A stretch of DNA of 64,000 bases from Roseateles terrae (GTDB lineage Bacteria; Pseudomonadota; Gammaproteobacteria; Burkholderiales; Burkholderiaceae_C), in NCBI RefSeq assembly GCF_014192155.1, contig NZ_JACHXO010000001.1, positions 1,417,984 through 1,481,983 of the forward strand, given 5' to 3'. The notes beneath the pieces were generated by a model. It saw only the letters and a program-made list of their open reading frames with translations. It did no database searches and was not told the DNA's origin. The translations under genes and the position numbers were made by a program. Shown piece after piece: positions 24,323 through 34,129 of the stretch. Numbering within the stretch: the first letter of the stretch is position 1; the number at the start of each line of letters is the position of its first letter.

Positions 24323-27130
24323 TCAGCTTTCTGCGGTTGGCGCAGCGATTGGTGTGGCGAGAGGACCCGTGGCCGGCGCAGCGATCGGGGCACCGGAGGA
24401 CGGAGCGGCAGGCATGCCGCTGCGTCCCAGGCGGGCCGCATTGCCGATGACCGCGCAGGAGCTCAGCGCCATGCCGAGGCCGGCGGCCCAGGGCGGCAGC
24501 CAGCCGACGAGCGCCATCGGCACGCAGGCGGCGTTGTAGAACAGGGCCCAGCCGAGGTTCTGCCGGACCACCCGCACCGTGCGGCGTGAGAGGGCCACGG
24601 CCTCCGGCAGCGCCCGCAGGCGCGGCTGCACCAGCAAGGCATCGGCGCGGACCTTGGCCAGATCCGCGCCCTGCCCCATCGCAATGGAGGCTTGGGCGCG
24701 CGCCAGCACCGGGGCGTCGTTGATGCCGTCACCCAGCATCAGCACATGTGCGCCCTGCTGCTGCAGGCTGCTCACCCGGGCCAGCTTGTCTTCCGGGCTG
24801 GCGCCGCCTTGCCAGTCGGTGATGCCGGCGCGTGCAGCCGCCTGCACCACGCGGGACGGCTGGTCGCCGGACAGCAGCGTGACGGACAGGCCCAGGGCCT
24901 GGCAGTCAGCGACGGCGTCGTGCGCGTCCTCGCGGAGCTGTTCGTCAAAGCGCCAGGCGGCGCGGGGGAAGCCATCGCAGCTCAGCACCAGCTGTGCATC
25001 GTCGAGGGGCACAGGAGCGGCAGTCGCCGCGAGTGTCGATGTCGACGCACGACCGGCACATCCGGTGCTCTCAATGATGGCGGTGCTCGCAACCGTCGCC
25101 GACTTCACGGTGGTTGTCGTGGTCGTTGTGGCGGGTGCGATTGCCCAATGGGGTGCGCCCAGGCGCCACACGCGGCCCGCCATGTCGGTGAGCGTCAGGC
25201 CGCGACCTGCGTGTTCGGTGGCAGTCGCGGCGAAGGTCTCGCTGAAGTGGTCATCGTTGCTGCCGGTGGTGCCGGCGGCGCTGCGGGGGCCAATGCCGGC
25301 CACCCCACCTTCAGACGTCATCGCCTCGTCCGCCAACGCACAACCCGGCCCGGCCTTTAAGGCGTCCTGCTCCTGCAGCGCCAGCAGGAGTGCGCGCGAC
25401 AAGGGATGATGCGACGCTGCCGCCAACGAAAACGCCCAGTGGGCAGCCTGGCGGTCCAGGCGCTCCGGCCACTGCGCGGCCAGCGCCAATTGCGGACTCG
25501 TCAGGGTGCCGGTCTTGTCCATCACCACATGCGTCGTGCGGGCCAGCGCTTCGAGGGCTTCGAGCCGCGAGAGCAACAGCCCCTGCCGGGCGAGCCGACC
25601 GGCCGCTGCCACCCATGCTGCGGGCGCGGCCAGGGACAGCGCGCAGGGGCAGGTGACGATCAGCACCGACACCGCCACCGCCACCGCCCGCGACGGGTCA
25701 ATGAACTGCCAGGCCAGCGCGGCGCCCAGGGCGAGCGTCATAACACCGGCCAGGAACACGCCCGCCATCCGGTCCGACGCCTTCAGCATCGCCGGACGTT
25801 CCTGGAAGGCCTGCTCCATCAGCCGCTGCAGGCCGGACAGTCGGGTGGCGGCCCCCACCTGCCTCACCTTCAGCAGCAGGACGCCATGCAGGTTGATGCT
25901 GCCGGCCAGAACTTCGTCGCCCACCGTCCTGGCCACCGGCCGGGACTCGCCGCTCAGCAGCGACTCATCCACCGCGCCCTGCCCTTGCAGCACCACCGCG
26001 TCCGCCGGAATGCGCTGACCGGCGGGCACCCGCACCCGGTCGTCCGGCTGCAGCGCCTCGGCGGCCACCCAGTCGCTGCCGCCATCGTCCCTCAGCCGCT
26101 CCACCTGGTCGGGCAAGGCACCGCTCACCTGTTCCAGCGCCTCAATGGCGCGGTGCCGGGCCCGCAGCTCCAGGTAGCGCGCCGCCAGCAGGAAGGCGAC
26201 AAACATCGTGATGGAATCGAAATAGACCTCGTGGCCAAAAGGCCCGGCAGGATCCAGCGTGGCACCGGTGCCGGCCACAAAGGCGACCGTCAGGCCCACC
26301 ACCACCGGCACATCCATGCCCAACCGGCGGCTGCGCAACTGGCTCCACGCCGCCTGGAAGAACGGGCCGGCGGCCATCAGCATCACCGGCAGGGTCAGCA
26401 CCCACTGGCCCCAGCGCAGCAGGGCCTGCACGTCGGGCGTCATCTCTCCGGGCGCCGCCACATAGGCGGGCCAGGCCAGCATCATCACCTGCATCATCAG
26501 AAAACCCGCCACGAACAGGCGCCAGATCGCCTGCCGGTGCTCGCGGCGGCGCAGCTCGCGGGTGGGGGTGGCCAGGTCGGGGGCGCAGTCATAGCCGGCG
26601 CGGCGCAGTTCGCGGCGGAGTACGTCCAGCGAGACCTCTGCGGGGGCCCAGTCGAGCGTCAGCCGCTGGGTGGCCGGACTGACCTGCGCCGCCCGCACGC
26701 CAGGCTGGCGCAGCAGCAGGGTTTCGATCAGTCCGGCGCAGGCGGCGCAATGCATGCCAGAGAGGCGCAGGCGCGAGCGGGCGTCGGTCTCGGTGAGCCA
26801 TTCACTGAAGGAGAGCCACGCGGGCTGTGTCGCTTCAGATGCCGCTTCAGATGCCGCTTTGGGCGCCGCTTCGGATGCCGCCTCGGGTGCTGCTGCTGGT
26901 GCTGCTTCCTGCACCGCTTCTGGCGCTGCTCCAGGCACTGCTTGACGCGCTGCAGCGGACACCGCTCCAGACGCAGTCTGCGTCGCGGTGGGAAGCGTGG
27001 TTTCGGACCGATCAGCAGCGTCTGGCCGGCCCAGCACCGGGGTCAGGGTGGGAGCAGGCAGGACCGCTTCGGCGGCGGCATCAGCGGGCGGCATGGCGCG
27101 ATGATGGGCGAAACCCCATCGACACCCCAT
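24323..27130 (-). CDS. ccoI: Cation-transporting P-type ATPase CcoI (FixI type)
   Basis: A CtpA/CopA2-like P1B ATPase that exports copper to the periplasm for cbb3 assembly. With the ATG giving MGCRWGFAHH it has 935 residues; TTG 12 bases upstream or an ATG 35 bases downstream are alternatives, and none has a clear ribosome site. Residues 60-110 are an Ala/Glu/Pro low-complexity repeat. An HMA domain with GMHCAACAG (C128, C131) follows. The transport core has DESLLSGES (actuator), VTCPCALSLAAP (membrane metal site), DKTGTLT (phosphorylation) and LGDGINDAPV. A Thr run (seven in a row) and an Ala/Thr-rich insert of about 60 residues sit in the nucleotide-binding domain. The protein is about 100-150 residues longer than typical FixI. 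Confidence 0.93.
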   Translation of the reverse strand: MGCRWGFAHHRAMPPADAAAEAVLPAPTLTPVLGRPDAADRSETTLPTATQTASGAVSAAARQAVPGAAPEAVQEAAPAAAPEAASEAAPKAASEAASEATQPAWLSFSEWLTETDARSRLRLSGMHCAACAGLIETLLLRQPGVRAAQVSPATQRLTLDWAPAEVSLDVLRRELRRAGYDCAPDLATPTRELRRREHRQAIWRLFVAGFLMMQVMMLAWPAYVAAPGEMTPDVQALLRWGQWVLTLPVMLMAAGPFFQAAWSQLRSRRLGMDVPVVVGLTVAFVAGTGATLDPAGPFGHEVYFDSITMFVAFLLAARYLELRARHRAIEALEQVSGALPDQVERLRDDGGSDWVAAEALQPDDRVRVPAGQRIPADAVVLQGQGAVDESLLSGESRPVARTVGDEVLAGSINLHGVLLLKVRQVGAATRLSGLQRLMEQAFQERPAMLKASDRMAGVFLAGVMTLALGAALAWQFIDPSRAVAVAVSVLIVTCPCALSLAAPAAWVAAAGRLARQGLLLSRLEALEALARTTHVVMDKTGTLTSPQLALAAQWPERLDRQAAHWAFSLAAASHHPLSRALLLALQEQDALKAGPGCALADEAMTSEGGVAGIGPRSAAGTTGSNDDHFSETFAATATEHAGRGLTLTDMAGRVWRLGAPHWAIAPATTTTTTTVKSATVASTAIIESTGCAGRASTSTLAATAAPVPLDDAQLVLSCDGFPRAAWRFDEQLREDAHDAVADCQALGLSVTLLSGDQPSRVVQAAARAGITDWQGGASPEDKLARVSSLQQQGAHVLMLGDGINDAPVLARAQASIAMGQGADLAKVRADALLVQPRLRALPEAVALSRRTVRVVRQNLGWALFYNAACVPMALVGWLPPWAAGLGMALSSCAVIGNAARLGRSGMPAAPSSGAPIAAPATGPLATPIAAPTAES

Positions 27131-27322
27131 GTCGAATATCAATAACTTGATGGATTCATCGTCGGCAACCGAACTCGCGATGCCACAAACGAGGGATTGA
27201 AACCCTCGTCATACCGAGGAACTACTGCTTGATTCGTGTCAAGCAATACATCCCGCCCCAGCGGGCCGGTGCATGCGCGGCGCCCTGACGGGGGTAGCCG
27301 GAAAGGCGGCGCCAGAAATAAC

Positions 27323-27344
27323 AACGCCCCACGGATGGGGCGTT
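27323..27344 (-). terminator. Rho-independent terminator of sodB
   Basis: A 9-bp perfect stem (AACGCCCCA/TGGGGCGTT, loop CGGA) followed on the minus strand by a T-rich stretch (TTGTTATTT). It is about 80 bp after the sodB stop and upstream of ccoI. Confidence 0.8.
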
Positions 27345-27424
27345 GGATCGCTCGTGGAGCGATGTGAGAGTCAGACCCGGTGGGCGACCGGCCTCACGCC
27401 GCGCCCCCGGGCCCCTCGCTCCGC

Positions 27425-28006
27425 TCAGGCGAAGTTGGTCTGAGCGAATTCCCAGTTGACCAGGCTCTTCAGGAAGGTTTCGACGAACTTCGGACGCGCA
27501 TTGCGATAGTCGATGTAGTAGGCATGTTCCCACACGTCGATCGTCAGCAGCGGCTTGTCGCCGGTCGTCAGCGGGGTACCGGCGGCGCCCATGTTGACGA
27601 TGTCCACCGAACCGTCGGCCTTCTTCACCAGCCAGGTCCAGCCCGAACCGAAGTTGCCCACGGCGCTCTTCTGGAAGGCTTCCTTGAAGGCGTCGTAGCT
27701 GCCCCACTTGGCGTTGATGGCGTCCGCCAGGGCGCCCGTCGGTGCACCGCCGCCGTTCGGGCGCATGCAGCTCCAGAAGAAGGTGTGGTTCCAGATCTGG
27801 GCGGCATTGTTGTAGATGCCACCGGTGGAGGTCTTGACGATCTCTTCCAGCGTCTTGGACTCGAACTCCGTGCCCTTTTGCAGGTTGTTCAGGTTGTCCA
27901 CATACGCCTTGTGGTGCTTGCCGTGGTGGTACTCCAGCGTCTCAGCGCTGATGTGCGGGGCCAGGGCATTCTTGTCGTAAGGCAGATCGGGAAGAACGTG
28001 TTCCAT
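27425..28006 (-). CDS. sodB: Superoxide dismutase [Fe]
   Basis: A 193-residue cytoplasmic dismutase. Metal ligands are visible: His in EYHHGKHHKAYV, His in NHTFFWSCMRPNGGG, and Asp/His in TIDVWEHAYYIDYRNARPKF. The order GKHHKAYVDNLNNL and the GTPLTTGDKPLLTIDVWEHA block fit the Fe-type enzymes of proteobacteria rather than Mn-type. It starts after GAGGAG. It stands between xseA and the cbb3 genes on the same strand but has its own terminator. Confidence 0.96.
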   Translation of the reverse strand: MEHVLPDLPYDKNALAPHISAETLEYHHGKHHKAYVDNLNNLQKGTEFESKTLEEIVKTSTGGIYNNAAQIWNHTFFWSCMRPNGGGAPTGALADAINAKWGSYDAFKEAFQKSAVGNFGSGWTWLVKKADGSVDIVNMGAAGTPLTTGDKPLLTIDVWEHAYYIDYRNARPKFVETFLKSLVNWEFAQTNFA

Positions 28007-28095
28007 GAGGCACTCCTCTTGTTGAGTTTGGACAAAGATCGCGGCGATTGTAGGCAGCTAATCAGCACCGTCGCCGGCAGGGGATTAAGGATGGG

Positions 28096-29775
28096 TCACT
28101 CGGCCTTGGGCTTGCGCCGTCGGGGGCTTGGCGAAGGCGATGGCGACGGCGCATCCAGTGAGTCGTCGAGCAGCGAGCTTTGTGCGCTGGGCAAGCGGTC
28201 GAGAGGCGTGTCGGACGCTGTCAGGGACGCGTCGGCTGCGGCCGATGAAGCCGCTGCCGCTCCTTCGGGCCCGGTCTTTGGGCGGGCCCGCTTGCGCGCC
28301 ACGGTAGCGGCAGACGATGCCGAGGCCGGTGCCAGCGCCGGCCTCGGCGCCGTTGCGATCGCGGCACCGTCGCTCCCGGTGAGCCGGTCCACCGTGAGGT
28401 CGGCCGCGCCATCGGCGAGCACCGCCCGCAACCCCTGACCCTGGCGCAGCTGGTGAATCGAGGTCAAGGCTTGGCCCTGGCCGTCATCCAGCCAGGCGAA
28501 ACCGCGCTGCAGCACCTGCCGCGGGTCCAGCGCCTGCAGGCGCGCGGAAAGCGACTCCAGGCGGTGCGCAGCCCGCCCGGCCTGTTGCGGCAAGGCGCGT
28601 TGCAGCCGTCCCTCCAGATGCTCCAGCCGCTGCTGTCGATGCGTTGCCGCACGGGGCAGGAGCTGCGACAGCCGATGGGACAGCAGATCCAGCCGCTGTT
28701 GTCGCTGGCTGGCGATCCTGGGAAGCAACTGGCCGAGCCGCTGCCCCATCAGGTCCAGCCGGCGCCGTTGCCGGCTCAGGGCATCCCCCGGCCGCGCCAG
28801 TCTTAGTGCCAGTCGGTCCAGTCGCTGGGAGGCACTGTCCATCCGCTGCTCCAGCCGTCGGTGCAGCTGGCGCTCCAGCGCGGCCAGCGTCTCCAGGCAT
28901 TGCTGGCGGGACACGGTGGCCAGCTCCGCCGCAGCGGTGGGCGTGGGCGCGCGCACATCCGCGGCCAGGTCGGCCAGGGTGATGTCGGTCTCATGGCCCA
29001 CGCCGCAGATCACGGGCAACGCCGACTGCGCGATGGCCTGCACCACCCGTTCGTCATTGAACGCCCACAGGTCCTCCAGCGATCCACCGCCCCGCACCAG
29101 CAGCAGCACTTCGGCGTCGGCACGCTCGTTGGCCAGTTCCAGCGCCCGCACAAGGGCCGGCGGTGCCTCCGCGCCCTGCACCGGGCTCGGATAGAGGAAC
29201 ACCTGCGCATGCGGCGCGCGGCGCGCCAGGGCGGTCAGCACGTCGTGCAGCGCGGCGCCGGCGGCGGAGGTGATCACGCCGATGCGCCGGGCATAGGGCG
29301 GCGGCACCCGCTTGCGGTCGGCATCGAACAGCCCGAGGCTTTCCAGCCGGGCCTTGAGCCGCAGGAACTGCTCGTACAGCGCGCCCTCACCGGCCCGCCG
29401 CATCGATTCCACGATGAACTGCAATTCGCCCCGCGGCTCATACAGCGCCAGCCGGCCGCGTACTTCCACCGCATGACCGTCCCGCGGCGAAAAGTCCATC
29501 AGGCTGGCCGCCCGCCGGAACATCGCGCAGCGGATCATGGCCGACTGCCCGTCGGCATCCTTCAGCCCAAAGTAGCAGTGACCGCTGGCCGCGCGGGTAA
29601 ACCCGGAGAGCTCACCTTGCACCGTCAGCACGGGGAATCGCGCCTGCAGTGCGTCGGAAAGGGCCATCAACAGGGCCGCCACCCCCCAGACCCTGCGTGG
29701 TGATGCGGCTTCCGGGGCGTCAATCACCTGCAAACCCAAGCGGGGCGCGGGCCGGGAACTCCACAGCCGCGCCAA
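28096..29775 (-). CDS. xseA: Exodeoxyribonuclease VII large subunit
   Basis: The catalytic subunit of ExoVII, which degrades single-stranded DNA to short oligonucleotides. The OB domain is residues 30-130 (VWGVAALLMALSDALQARFP, GELSGFTRAASGHCYFGLKD). The catalytic region holds RRIGVITSAAGAALHDVLTA, LLVRGGGSLEDLWAFNDE and VGHETDITLADLAADVRAPT. A long helical coiled-coil region with about five repeats of the RLD-L-RL type follows, and then the terminal ALDPRQVLQRGFAWL. A Ser/Pro/Ala-rich disordered tail of about 100 residues ends in RRRKPKAE, not usual for XseA (about 450 residues). The start is a TTG with no strong ribosome site; a GTG about 45 bases inside is an alternative. Confidence 0.94.
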   Translation of the reverse strand: MARLWSSRPAPRLGLQVIDAPEAASPRRVWGVAALLMALSDALQARFPVLTVQGELSGFTRAASGHCYFGLKDADGQSAMIRCAMFRRAASLMDFSPRDGHAVEVRGRLALYEPRGELQFIVESMRRAGEGALYEQFLRLKARLESLGLFDADRKRVPPPYARRIGVITSAAGAALHDVLTALARRAPHAQVFLYPSPVQGAEAPPALVRALELANERADAEVLLLVRGGGSLEDLWAFNDERVVQAIAQSALPVICGVGHETDITLADLAADVRAPTPTAAAELATVSRQQCLETLAALERQLHRRLEQRMDSASQRLDRLALRLARPGDALSRQRRRLDLMGQRLGQLLPRIASQRQQRLDLLSHRLSQLLPRAATHRQQRLEHLEGRLQRALPQQAGRAAHRLESLSARLQALDPRQVLQRGFAWLDDGQGQALTSIHQLRQGQGLRAVLADGAADLTVDRLTGSDGAAIATAPRPALAPASASSAATVARKRARPKTGPEGAAAASSAAADASLTASDTPLDRLPSAQSSLLDDSLDAPSPSPSPSPRRRKPKAE

Positions 29776-29932
29776 TGCTGGTCCCGCGGGCCACTTTGCC
29801 CGTCATACGACCGTCACAGATCGATAAGCGCTTGTTTTTCAAAAGCTTTTTCCTGCTGAAATTTGGAGCAAGCCAATCTTTGTCCCTTGGAGACGGGCCA
29901 TGTCGCGCTTGATCACGAGGTTTCCCACAAAG

Positions 29933-29941
29933 TTATCCACA
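29933..29941. promoter_or_regulatory. Perfect DnaA-box sequence
   Basis: TTATCCACA, identical to the consensus DnaA box, with a near match (TTTCCCACA) ten bases to the left at 29921. Both lie in the 280-bp divergent gap between xseA and the exbB-type gene. Two boxes alone do not make an origin; a DnaA-titrating or regulatory site is possible. Confidence 0.4.
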
Positions 29942-30058
29942 GGAATGGTGGATGTTTGTAAGGTCTTGTGTGGGAGACCGCGCGGAAGCTCGGCGACAGG
30001 GTCTTGAGGCGCCATAATGCGCCCGCCGGGCTGGAGTGGCCCGAACGGAGGGATTGCC

Positions 30059-30763
30059 TTGTTTTCGATCATACAAGCCGCCGGATGGCCCATTTGGCCC
30101 TTGCTGCTGTGTTCCGTGGTGGCCTTGGCCCTGATCATCGAACGTCTCGTGAGCCTGCGCGCCAGCCGCGTTGCGCCGGAGAGCCTGATCGAGGAAGTAC
30201 TGGGCGTGACCCAGTTCCAGATCCCGAGCGGTGATGTGGTCAACAAGCTGGCCGAGAATTCGCTGCTGGGCCAGGTGCTCGCTTCCGGCCTGCGTGCCGC
30301 GCAGACCGACCCGCGCCTGCCCGAGCCGCGCCTGCGTCAGGTGTTTGAACTCGCGGGCCGCCATGCCATCCATCAGATGGAGCGCTACCTCAACACGCTG
30401 GGCACCGTGGCCGCTGCAGCTCCGCTGCTGGGGCTGCTGGGCACGGTGGTCGGCATGATCGAGATCTTCGGCAGCCAGGGTCCCACCGGGAACAATCCGA
30501 CGCTGCTGGCGCACGGCATCTCGATTGCGCTCTACAACACCGCCTTCGGCCTGATCGTGGCCATTCCGTCGCTGATGTTCTACCGCTACTTCCGTGGCCG
30601 GGTGGAAGGCTATGTCATCGACATGGAACAGGCCAGCGAGCGTCTGCTGAATCAGCTGACCAGCCGCACGCTGAGCGGCTCCAGCGCCGCTGCGGCCTCC
30701 TCGGCGAGCACGGCCGCGGCCGCCCCGGCGGTGCGTTCCTCCAGCAAGGCGCCGACGAAATGA
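30059..30763 (+). CDS. MotA/TolQ/ExbB proton channel family protein
   Basis: A 234-residue inner-membrane protein of the ExbB/TolQ family. A TTG start is chosen because GGAGG lies seven bases upstream and the protein then begins MFSIIQAAGWPIWPLLLCSV; the longer frame from an ATG upstream lacks similarity. Three membrane helices are visible: PLLLCSVVALALIIERLV, the second at TVAAAAPLLGLLGTVVGMIE with the family GLLGTV motif, and SIALYNTAFGLIVAIPSLMF with a conserved Thr. A Ser/Ala-rich cytoplasmic tail of 40 residues follows. It is the first gene of an operon with exbD, lpxK, Trm112 and kdsB. Confidence 0.92.
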   Translation: MFSIIQAAGWPIWPLLLCSVVALALIIERLVSLRASRVAPESLIEEVLGVTQFQIPSGDVVNKLAENSLLGQVLASGLRAAQTDPRLPEPRLRQVFELAGRHAIHQMERYLNTLGTVAAAAPLLGLLGTVVGMIEIFGSQGPTGNNPTLLAHGISIALYNTAFGLIVAIPSLMFYRYFRGRVEGYVIDMEQASERLLNQLTSRTLSGSSAAAASSASTAAAAPAVRSSSKAPTK

Positions 30764-31176
30764 AGTTCCGCCGTCGCCAGAGCGAGGAGCCGGAGATCAA
30801 CCTGATCCCGTTCATCGACGTGCTGCTGGTCGTGCTCATCTTCCTGATGCTCTCGACCACCTACTCGAAGTTCACGGAACTCCAGGTGACGCTCCCCACC
30901 GCCGATGCGCAGGCGATGAAAGACCGCCCGGCGGAAATCATCGTGGCCATCTCGGCGGACGGCCGCTACGCCATTGACAGCCAGCCGGTGGAAGGCCGCA
31001 GCGTGGATCTGCTCGCTGCCGCTCTGCAGGCCGCCACGCAGGGCAAGCAGGAGCCGGTGCTGATCATCTCCGCGGATGCCGCCACGCCGCACCAGGCCGT
31101 GGTCAACGTGATGGATGCGGCCCGCCGCGCCAACCTGCCGCGGCTGACCTTCGCCGCCAACAAGCCCCGGGAATGA
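30760..31176 (+). CDS. exbD: ExbD/TolR family biopolymer transport protein
   Basis: A 138-residue single-span partner of the preceding channel protein. It starts MKFRRRQSEEPEINLIPFID with the conserved Asp in the membrane helix (PFIDVLLVVLIFLMLST). The periplasmic domain ends in QAVVNVMDAARRANLPRLTF. The start overlaps the previous stop (ATGA). In this gene order the pair is thought to energise outer-membrane processes near lipid A synthesis; a TonB or TolA partner is not adjacent. Confidence 0.93.
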   Translation: MKFRRRQSEEPEINLIPFIDVLLVVLIFLMLSTTYSKFTELQVTLPTADAQAMKDRPAEIIVAISADGRYAIDSQPVEGRSVDLLAAALQAATQGKQEPVLIISADAATPHQAVVNVMDAARRANLPRLTFAANKPRE

Positions 31177-32228
31177 ACCCGGGCTCGCTGGAAGAGCGCC
31201 TGCAGCGCGCCTGGCGGGACAACGACCGCCTGGCGTTCTGGCTGCGTCCGCTCGGTGCCCTGCATGCCGGCGTGCTTCGGCTGAAGGTGGCGCTCTATCG
31301 GCTCGGACTCAAACGGGCGGCACGCCTGCCCGTGCCGGTGGTGGTGGTCGGCAACTGGGTCGTCGGCGGCGCCGGCAAGACCCCCACCACCCTCGCCATC
31401 CTGGCCATCCTCGCACGCGCCGGCATCCGCGCCGGTGTGATTTCCCGCGGCTACGGCCGGGCCGACGACCAGCGCATCCGCGTCCTGCAGGACGGCGACC
31501 GCGCAGCCGATGTCGGCGACGAACCCCTGATGATCCATCTGCGTGCCCGGGTGCCCGTGGCCGTTGGCCGGGACCGTGTGGCCACGGCGCAGGCACTGCT
31601 GACCGCCCATCCGGAGGTGCAGGTGCTGATCTCCGACGATGGCCTGCAACACTGGCGCCTGCCGCGCCAGCTGAGCGTGCTGGTCTTCGATGAGCGCGGC
31701 CTGGCCAATGGCCGTCTGCTGCCGGCCGGTCCGCTGCGGCAGTCCCGTCAGCTGCCGCCCCCGCCGGGCAGCAGCAACCGGCAGCTGGTGCTCTATTCGA
31801 CGGGCCTGCGCAGCACCGGCCTGCCCGGCTACGTGGGCGTGAGGCAGCTCGCTGGCGCCACCGCGCTGGCCGACTGGTGGCGTGGCGAAGCGCCCCGCCT
31901 GGAGCGCCTGCACGCGCTGCGCGGCAAACCACTGATCGCCGCGGCGGGTCTGGCCCGTCCGCAGCGCTTCTTCGACATGCTGGGCGACCAGGGCCTGAGC
32001 TTCCGCGCCCTGCCCCTGCCCGACCATGCCTCGCTCGATCCGTTGCCCTGGGCGCGCACCGATGAGGTCGTCATCACCGAAAAAGACGCCGTGAAATTGC
32101 GCCCGGAGGCGCTCCAAGGCTGTCGCATCTGGGTGGTGGCGCTAGACTTCCAGCCCGAACCTGCATTTGAGGAGGCGCTGCTCAACGAGCTGTCGCGCCT
32201 GCTGCCTGATGGACCAAAGACTTCTTGA
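31173..32228 (+). CDS. lpxK: Tetraacyldisaccharide 4'-kinase LpxK
   Basis: Phosphorylates the 4' position of the lipid A disaccharide at the inner membrane. The 351-residue protein has an N-terminal membrane-associated helix, then the P-loop [20 protein letters not shown]. It also has GVISRGYGR and [10 protein letters not shown], the catalytic strand [15 protein letters not shown], and the late [12 protein letters not shown]. It overlaps exbD by four bases and the Trm112-like gene by 20 bases, so the operon is tightly packed. Confidence 0.96.
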   Translation: MNPGSLEERLQRAWRDNDRLAFWLRPLGALHAGVLRLKVALYRLGLKRAARLPVPVVVVGNWVVGGAGKTPTTLAILAILARAGIRAGVISRGYGRADDQRIRVLQDGDRAADVGDEPLMIHLRARVPVAVGRDRVATAQALLTAHPEVQVLISDDGLQHWRLPRQLSVLVFDERGLANGRLLPAGPLRQSRQLPPPPGSSNRQLVLYSTGLRSTGLPGYVGVRQLAGATALADWWRGEAPRLERLHALRGKPLIAAAGLARPQRFFDMLGDQGLSFRALPLPDHASLDPLPWARTDEVVITEKDAVKLRPEALQGCRIWVVALDFQPEPAFEEALLNELSRLLPDGPKTS

Positions 32229-32418
32229 CATGCTGGTGTGCCCCGTCTGCAAGGGCCCACTGGAAGACCGTCGCCATGCCGACACCGCCGGCAAGGCCCT
32301 GCCGGCGCGCGAACTGGTGTGCCCGGCGGACCGCCTGGCTTTTCCGGTGCGCGATGGCATTCCGGTGATGCTGGCCAGTGAGGCCCGCGTGCTGGACGCC
32401 GAGGGCGACGGGGCATGA
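32209..32418 (+). CDS. Trm112 family protein (YcaR-like)
   Basis: A 69-residue small zinc-ribbon-like protein, [20 protein letters not shown] at the N-terminus, with a second Cys in [21 protein letters not shown]. The [20 protein letters not shown] pattern is the Trm112/YcaR family. It starts inside the end of lpxK. The bacterial role is unclear; gene order lpxK-ycaR-kdsB is common in proteobacteria. Confidence 0.93.
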   Translation: MDQRLLDMLVCPVCKGPLEDRRHADTAGKALPARELVCPADRLAFPVRDGIPVMLASEARVLDAEGDGA

Positions 32419-33233
32419 GCCCCGCCGGCACGGCCGGCACCACTGCCGGCCCCGCGACGGGTGCGCTGCCCTTCCACATCATCATCCCGGCGCGGCTTGC
32501 ATCCACGCGCCTGCCCAACAAGCCGCTGGCGGACATCGCCGGCCTGCCGATGATCGTCCAGGTGGCGCGTCGCGCCGCCCTGGCGGGCGCTGCGCAGGTG
32601 GTGGTGGCGACCGACTCCGAAGAGGTCCGTCAGGCCTGCGACACCCATGGGGTGCGGGCGTTGATGACCCGTGCCGATCACGCCAGTGGCAGCGACCGTC
32701 TGGCCGAGGCCTGCGAGCAGCTCGGCCTGCCCGACGACGCGCTGGTGGTGAATGTGCAGGGCGACGAACCGCTGATCGCGCCCGGCATGATCCGCGCGTG
32801 CGCCGAGCTGCTGGCGCAGCGTCCGCAATGCCAGATGTCCACGGTGGCCCACGCCATCGATGACGACGCTGAATTCGCCAATCCGAATGTGGTGAAGCTG
32901 GTAACGGACGCACAGGGTCTGGCGCTGTATTTTTCCCGCGCACCCATTCCGTGGTGGCGAGACGCCCCCGGCGGCGGTGCCCGCATCCGCCCGGGCGCCG
33001 TGATGCGCCATGTGGGCCTCTATGCCTATCGGGCCGGCTTCCTGCGCCGCTTCCCCACCCTGCCGGTCAGCCCGCTGGAGCAGATCGAGGCGCTGGAGCA
33101 GCTGCGGGTGCTGTGGCACGGCGAGCGCATTGCGGTCTTCGTCAGCGACGAGCGGCCCGGTCCCGGCGTGGACACGCCTGAAGACCTGGCGCGTGTGCGT
33201 GCCCTTCTGACAGGCGCCGCCTCCGTCCCCTGA
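32415..33233 (+). CDS. kdsB: 3-deoxy-manno-octulosonate cytidylyltransferase KdsB
   Basis: Activates Kdo as CMP-Kdo for lipopolysaccharide inner-core synthesis. The 272-residue protein starts with a 20-residue Ala/Gly/Thr extension and then [20 protein letters not shown], the nucleotide-binding signature. Further motifs are [19 protein letters not shown] (metal and CTP site), [24 protein letters not shown] and [14 protein letters not shown]. It overlaps the Trm112 gene by four bases. Confidence 0.96.
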   Translation: MSPAGTAGTTAGPATGALPFHIIIPARLASTRLPNKPLADIAGLPMIVQVARRAALAGAAQVVVATDSEEVRQACDTHGVRALMTRADHASGSDRLAEACEQLGLPDDALVVNVQGDEPLIAPGMIRACAELLAQRPQCQMSTVAHAIDDDAEFANPNVVKLVTDAQGLALYFSRAPIPWWRDAPGGGARIRPGAVMRHVGLYAYRAGFLRRFPTLPVSPLEQIEALEQLRVLWHGERIAVFVSDERPGPGVDTPEDLARVRALLTGAASVP

Positions 33234-33304
33234 AACGACGGGCAGGGAATGCCCGTCAGCGGAGTGAAGGCCTGCGCATGCTATCCTCGCCCGCAGTTTT
33301 CGAG

Positions 33305-34015
<711 letters not shown>

Positions 34016-34060
34016 TCCGTCTGCGAGGGACGGTCGGCTCGCGCCTCACCCCCTCTCAAG

Positions 34061-34088
34061 AAGGCGACCCCATCGGTCGCCTTTTTTT
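34061..34088 (+). terminator. Rho-independent terminator of adk
   Basis: A 9-bp perfect stem (AAGGCGACC/GGTCGCCTT, loop CCATC) followed by a run of seven or more T, 45 bp after the adk stop. Confidence 0.92.
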
Positions 34089-34098
34089 CACATCACAA

Positions 34099-34114
34099 TT
34101 GACGTTAACGTCAA
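34099..34114. promoter_or_regulatory. LiuR-like (MerR family) palindrome upstream of the dehydrogenase gene
   Basis: TTGACGTTAACGTCAA is a perfect 16-bp palindrome 15 bp before the start codon of the short-chain dehydrogenase. It resembles the sites of MerR-family LiuR regulators of branched-chain amino acid and fatty acid breakdown in proteobacteria. The downstream gene product fits that pathway. No regulator gene is nearby. Confidence 0.6.
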
Positions 34115-34129
34115 CGGAAGGAGACAAAC

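Noticed and set aside
27138..27151. ATCAATAACTTGAT palindrome upstream of ccoI, considered as an FNR box
   Set aside because: The half-sites are in the wrong order (ATCAA-N4-TTGAT instead of TTGAT-N4-ATCAA).
29921..29941. Replication origin near the DnaA boxes
   Set aside because: Only one perfect and one near box, no AT-rich unwinding region, no dnaA or dnaN nearby.
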